A stretch of DNA of 64,000 nucleotides from Aestuariivivens sediminicola (lineage in GTDB: Bacteria; Bacteroidota; Bacteroidia; Flavobacteriales; Flavobacteriaceae): positions 248,001 to 312,000 of the forward strand of contig NZ_JAKMCM010000002.1 in NCBI RefSeq assembly GCF_022662015.1, given 5' to 3'. Both the position numbers and the translations under genes were made by a program. Shown piece by piece: positions 60,710 through 64,000 of the stretch. Within the stretch, counting starts at the first letter, position 1, and every line of letters starts with the position of its first letter. The notes beneath the pieces were generated by a model. It was not told the DNA's origin and ran no database searches. It saw only the letters and a program-made list of their open reading frames with translations.

Positions 60710-62204
60710 TTGGAAGGCTTATTTTAAATGAGGTTTTGTCGTTGTTCAGTGCAATTTCAATAGCCCCGTCGTGTTTTTCTATAATGGTTTTTGTATAATA
60801 AAGTCCAATACCATAACCTTTCACATCGTGTGTATTGCCTTTTGGAACCCTATAGAACTTTTCAAAGATTTTGTCTTTATGCTCCTTTTTTAAGGTGTTG
60901 CCACTATCTGAAATGATGATCTGACAATTTTGGTTATCTGTTCCTAAATCAATTGCAATGGTGTCGCCACCATATTTTATGGCATTGTCTAAAATATTGT
61001 TCAAGGCATTTTCAATATGAAAGGGATCAGCCTGGACTGTAAGTTCATCCATGCCAGTGTTCAATATAAGTGTTTTTTCGGGATGTTGTGTTTTATAGCG
61101 CTGCACCAGGCTGTCTATTAGATTCGCAACATCTAGGAACTCTTTATTGAGTTCTAAGGTATCACTATCTAAGGTTGCCGTCTCAAGAAGTTTTTCTACC
61201 ATAACATTGAGTTTGTTCAGTTGGGTCGCAGACATGTCGACATAGGATTTTGTTTTTGCCTTGTCTTCAATGACGTTAAATCTACTGATACTCTCGAGAG
61301 CCACACCAATCGTTGCGATAGGTGTTTTGAATTCATGTGTTATGTTGCTTATGAGATCATTTTTAACCTCTGATAACTGTCTTTGATGTCTGATTATTCG
61401 CAATAAATAAAACAGGGAACTTATAACCGCAACAATCAACAGGGTAGAAATCAAAATACTCAAAAGGATACGTTTAAGAATGATTATTGTTTCATTAGTG
61501 AAATGCATGGTTAGGTTGCTGTCAAGAGGCAAATAATTCGATTTCGAGCTCAAGGTTATTGGCGTTTTTTCCAAATCGGTGTGCTTCATATACTGTACAT
61601 TCTTGTCCGGGACCTCAAATTCCAGGTTGTAACGAATATCCAGATCTTTGCTTTGCAAATCATTTTTTAACAGACTGTCTATTTTTTCTAATCGCAGCGT
61701 ATCGGCCGCCAAAGAGACGAGTACCTTAGACGTGAGCATCGAGAAATCAATAATTCCGAGAGAATCACGCCTGTGTTCCTTCTCTATTTCCTTTACTATA
61801 ATGTTGTCGGATTCCCATTTGTGGCTAAGGGTATCATTCTGCATATCAAACCTTTCGATTTTTAAATGTTTTATATGGTTAGAACCATTCGCTTTTAGCG
61901 AATCCGGCTTCATCTGATCAGTTGATCCAATCCTAATCTCATGGACCAGGCTGTCCATTAAGGATTTGGGGTTCAACTCTGATTCGCCCAAATTGGATTT
62001 GAATGCAAAGGCCAGGGTTTTTGTTTTGGCAAGGTTGGCGAAATAGGATTCTACAGCATTATCAAGGCTCAGTTGAACATCATTGATAAGTTGTCTTTTA
62101 TTGGCCTGGTAATTTTTATAGTTCCAATAGACCTGTACACCAATGGTGCATAAAATAACAAATGCAATAAAATAAAGAATCCATTTCAATTTAGAAGCAT
62201 TCAT
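60702..62204 (-). CDS. Sensor histidine kinase
   Basis: 500 residues. Two membrane helices (near 10-28 and 245-268) flank a periplasmic sensor of about 215 residues without a recognised fold, rich in SDSL-like stretches. Then HisKA with the phospho-His in SNITHEFKTPIATIGVALE and an ATPase domain (NALNNILDNAIKYGG, and the glycine box GYGIGLYYTKTIIE). Partner of the response regulator that overlaps its 3' end. The signal it senses is unknown. The pair sits next to GLPGLI genes, suggesting an envelope-stress or surface function. Confidence 0.92.
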   Translation of the reverse strand: MNASKLKWILYFIAFVILCTIGVQVYWNYKNYQANKRQLINDVQLSLDNAVESYFANLAKTKTLAFAFKSNLGESELNPKSLMDSLVHEIRIGSTDQMKPDSLKANGSNHIKHLKIERFDMQNDTLSHKWESDNIIVKEIEKEHRRDSLGIIDFSMLTSKVLVSLAADTLRLEKIDSLLKNDLQSKDLDIRYNLEFEVPDKNVQYMKHTDLEKTPITLSSKSNYLPLDSNLTMHFTNETIIILKRILLSILISTLLIVAVISSLFYLLRIIRHQRQLSEVKNDLISNITHEFKTPIATIGVALESISRFNVIEDKAKTKSYVDMSATQLNKLNVMVEKLLETATLDSDTLELNKEFLDVANLIDSLVQRYKTQHPEKTLILNTGMDELTVQADPFHIENALNNILDNAIKYGGDTIAIDLGTDNQNCQIIISDSGNTLKKEHKDKIFEKFYRVPKGNTHDVKGYGIGLYYTKTIIEKHDGAIEIALNNDKTSFKISLPNG

Positions 62205-62596
62205 ATTCGTGTTGTTTAATTATAAGCTATTCCACGAGGTCATTTTACGTTTTAGACGGCCTGACCAAAAATCTCCTCAGGCACATGATTAGCCTTGAAT
62301 CGCCATGCAATCTCGTGTGGTCCTGGTTCATCAGGGGATATTACTTTACATGCTATAAAAAGACTTACATTATCAAAACCTCTAGCGGTCTGTTCTATCT
62401 TATTGAAACCTGTTTTCAATGTGCCTCTTCAGGTGCTATGACGGTCCTTTTTAGAACATTGCATTCAAATGACAGTTCAAAAATAGCCTTAAAAAAGCGA
62501 TTTAACGAATCGGTTAACACACGTTAACACTAGTTAACGGTTTTATATGGAAAGATATCCCATTTTTGCAATGTCAATTTAAAATCAAATCAAAAA
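62205..62596. other. Divergent regulatory region of HK and GLPGLI genes
   Basis: 392 bp between the kinase and the first GLPGLI gene. It holds the TTAAC boxes at 62502-62538. An 80-codon ORF at 62285-62527 overlaps these boxes and is probably not a gene. Confidence 0.5.
62502..62538. promoter_or_regulatory. Four TTAAC boxes upstream of the GLPGLI gene
   Basis: TTAAC begins at 62502, 62514, 62524 and 62534; the last three are full GTTAAC palindromes spaced exactly 10 bp. They end 59 bp before the ATG at 62597. Spacing of one helical turn is expected for an OmpR-type dimer array, and the adjacent response regulator is the obvious candidate. Confidence 0.6.
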
Positions 62597-63439
62597 ATGC
62601 AACAGTTTTTAATTTTAGTAATCATTTGGTGTATTTCCAATGGACTATTCGCACAGGATTTTCAAGGTGTAGCAACCTATAAGACCAAACGTAAAATAGA
62701 GGTTCCATTGGACAGTACCCAAATGACTTCGGAGATGCATCAGCGCATGATCGAGATGCTTAAAAAGCAATTCGAGAAAACATTTGTGTTATCCTTCAAC
62801 CAGCAGGCTTCAATTTATAAGGAAGATGAAACATTAGAAGCACCTCGGGCAGGAAACATGCGAATGATGTTTATTACAACGGATGGTGCAGATGTGCTTT
62901 ATAAGGATATGAAGGCCAACCGCTACACCTCACAGACTGAATTTTTTGGTAAACTATTTCTGGTAAAGGACGATCTTGAAAAATTAGATTGGACTCTGGA
63001 GAATGAAACCAAGAATATTGGAAAATATACCTGTTATAAGGCTACATTGAAGCGTGTTGTCGATGTGGTTCAGGGAGGTATAAGTATCAATGGTGACAAA
63101 GATCTTGATGCAGAGACCGATGAGACACCCCAAACTCGCGAAATAACGGTTACGGCTTGGTATACACCACAGATACCATTAAATAACGGACCGGCCAGGT
63201 ATTATGGTCTGCCGGGCCTTATTTTAGAAGTCAGCGATGGTGAAGAAAGTATCCTTTGCAGTAAGATCGTACTCAATCCGGATAAGAGTATAAGCATAAA
63301 GGAACCCGAAAAGGGAAAGGAAGTCGATCAGGCGGAATACGAAGCGATAGTAGAAAAGAAATTAGAAGAAGAACGGGATCGATTCAGTGATGTCGGCCAT
63401 GACGATGGTGAACGCATTGAAATTAGAATAGGAGGGTGA
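62597..63439 (+). CDS. GLPGLI-family exported protein
   Basis: 280 residues. Signal peptide (FLILVIIWCISNGLFAQ). The body has the family features: FQGVATYKTKRKIE after the signal, FVLSFNQQASIYKEDE, the central IGKYTCYKATLKR and the name-giving YYGLPGLILEVSDG. The C-terminal 60 residues are a charged tail (EKGKEVDQAEYEAIVEKKLEEERDRF). Function unknown; family members are periplasmic or surface proteins often found in tandem and near two-component systems. Followed at 100 bp by a second paralogue. Confidence 0.88.
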   Translation: MQQFLILVIIWCISNGLFAQDFQGVATYKTKRKIEVPLDSTQMTSEMHQRMIEMLKKQFEKTFVLSFNQQASIYKEDETLEAPRAGNMRMMFITTDGADVLYKDMKANRYTSQTEFFGKLFLVKDDLEKLDWTLENETKNIGKYTCYKATLKRVVDVVQGGISINGDKDLDAETDETPQTREITVTAWYTPQIPLNNGPARYYGLPGLILEVSDGEESILCSKIVLNPDKSISIKEPEKGKEVDQAEYEAIVEKKLEEERDRFSDVGHDDGERIEIRIGG

Positions 63440-63540
63440 TCTCAAGTGCGATTTAACGCATAATGGATTAAACCAAATCACGTGGAAATGGTCTAATTTG
63501 CATAATGTCTTAGATTTAGGGCACAATAATACTATTTCCA

Positions 63541-64000
63541 ATGCGAAACGCTACTCTTAAAACCACAACATTAATTGTTTCTTTATGTCTTTCCTTTATC
63601 GTTTATTCTCAGAATAAGTTTCAGGGTAAGGCCTTCTACCTGTCGAAAACCACCGTTGATATGAGCAATTTTGGCGGAGGTCAGTTAACGGAAGAACGGA
63701 AAAAACAAATTGCCGATCGGATGAAAAGTTTCCTGGAAAAGTCCTTTGTTCTCACCTTTAATCAGGTAGAATCTATCTATAAGGAGGAAGAACGATTGGA
63801 GGCCCCGGGACAAGGAGGACGAGGATTCCGGTTTGGTATGATGCGCAATGCCGGTGGGGATCTTTACAAAAATGTACATTCAAAACAATTTTTGCAGGAG
63901 CATGAATTCATGGGAAAACAATTTTTAGTTAAGGATGATCTGCCGGAATTAGAATGGCAATTGGATTCTGAAACCAAGGCCATTGGACAGTACACCTGTT
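63541..64000 (+). CDS. GLPGLI-family exported protein, 5' part
   Basis: The frame starts at ATG 63541 and runs off the right edge with no stop (153 codons seen). Signal peptide (LIVSLCLSFIVYSQ), then KFQGKAFYLSKTTVDM, SFVLTFNQVESIYKEEER and AIGQYTC, which align with the preceding gene throughout. It is a tandem paralogue. A glycine-rich insert (GQGGRGFRFG) differs from the first copy. The GLPGLI motif itself would lie beyond the window. Confidence 0.85.
   Translation, partial: MRNATLKTTTLIVSLCLSFIVYSQNKFQGKAFYLSKTTVDMSNFGGGQLTEERKKQIADRMKSFLEKSFVLTFNQVESIYKEEERLEAPGQGGRGFRFGMMRNAGGDLYKNVHSKQFLQEHEFMGKQFLVKDDLPELEWQLDSETKAIGQYTC

Noticed and set aside
62285-62527. 80-codon plus-strand ORF between the kinase and GLPGLI genes
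   Set aside because: It has odd composition, no ribosome or promoter signal, no family resemblance, and it overlaps the TTAAC operator boxes.
1-64000. CRISPR arrays, rRNA genes, insertion sequences with transposase
   Set aside because: I looked for regularly spaced repeats, rRNA segments and transposase motifs and found none; the only recombinase is the tyrosine integrase.

Overview
The window reads as chromosome of a member of the Bacteroidota, most likely a marine Flavobacteriaceae. The signs are a folK-deoxynucleoside kinase fusion, a type IX secretion sorting tail, GLPGLI proteins, DUF5686 and OMP_b-brl outer-membrane proteins, a Bacteroidetes tyrosine recombinase, few Shine-Dalgarno sequences, and promoters of the TTG-N18-20-TAnnTTTG type. 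No rRNA genes or CRISPR array were seen. There are two intact tRNAs (Gly-GCC, Leu-UAA) and one tRNA-Gly remnant.

Layout. 1-6.5 kb is housekeeping: the start of an AsmA-like protein, a queuosine-precursor transporter, FolK-dNK, a NYN-domain protein, a TrmH-type methyltransferase and MutS. 6.7-13.8 kb is an integration hotspot. A tRNA-Gly is followed by a scar-like remnant, and a tRNA-Leu carries a 6.8-kb island bounded by a 13-bp repeat of its 3' end (7003-7015 and 13808-13820), with a tyrosine integrase at the far end. The cargo includes a cold-shock protein, a divergent ribosomal protein bS21, an RpoD-like sigma factor, a sterol-desaturase-type oxygenase and a lipoprotein hydrolase. A second, internal pair of about 94-bp repeats encloses that cargo.

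14.2-22.8 kb holds a tightly packed biosynthetic cluster that I think is uncharacterised. It has GTP cyclohydrolase II, a stand-alone RibD reductase domain with a novel N-terminus, an MDR dehydrogenase, an active-site-altered 6-pyruvoyl-tetrahydropterin synthase homologue, a glycosyltransferase, an ICMT-like membrane methyltransferase and two SAM methyltransferases. Facing it are a CDP-alcohol phosphatidyltransferase and an LTA-synthase-like membrane phosphotransferase. The gene set suggests a modified ribityl-pyrimidine or pterin-like compound, possibly glycosylated and linked to the envelope.

23-34 kb is a glycan-use region without SusC/D: a heparinase II/III-type lyase, an EEP-family lipoprotein, a GH92 mannosidase with a LamG tail, an outer-membrane beta-barrel receptor and an MFS transporter. 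34-64 kb returns to core genes. These cover the envelope (waaA, an aminotransferase with galE, lspA), fatty acids (fabD), folate and thymidylate (a membrane-anchored DHFR fusion, thyA), a nucleoside transporter and BFN nuclease, electron transfer (etfBA), pyruvate dehydrogenase E1-beta, DUF5686 and DUF3472 proteins, an M1 peptidase, soluble and membrane pyrophosphatases, a second deoxynucleoside kinase, a two-component system, and two GLPGLI genes preceded by four TTAAC boxes at roughly helical spacing.
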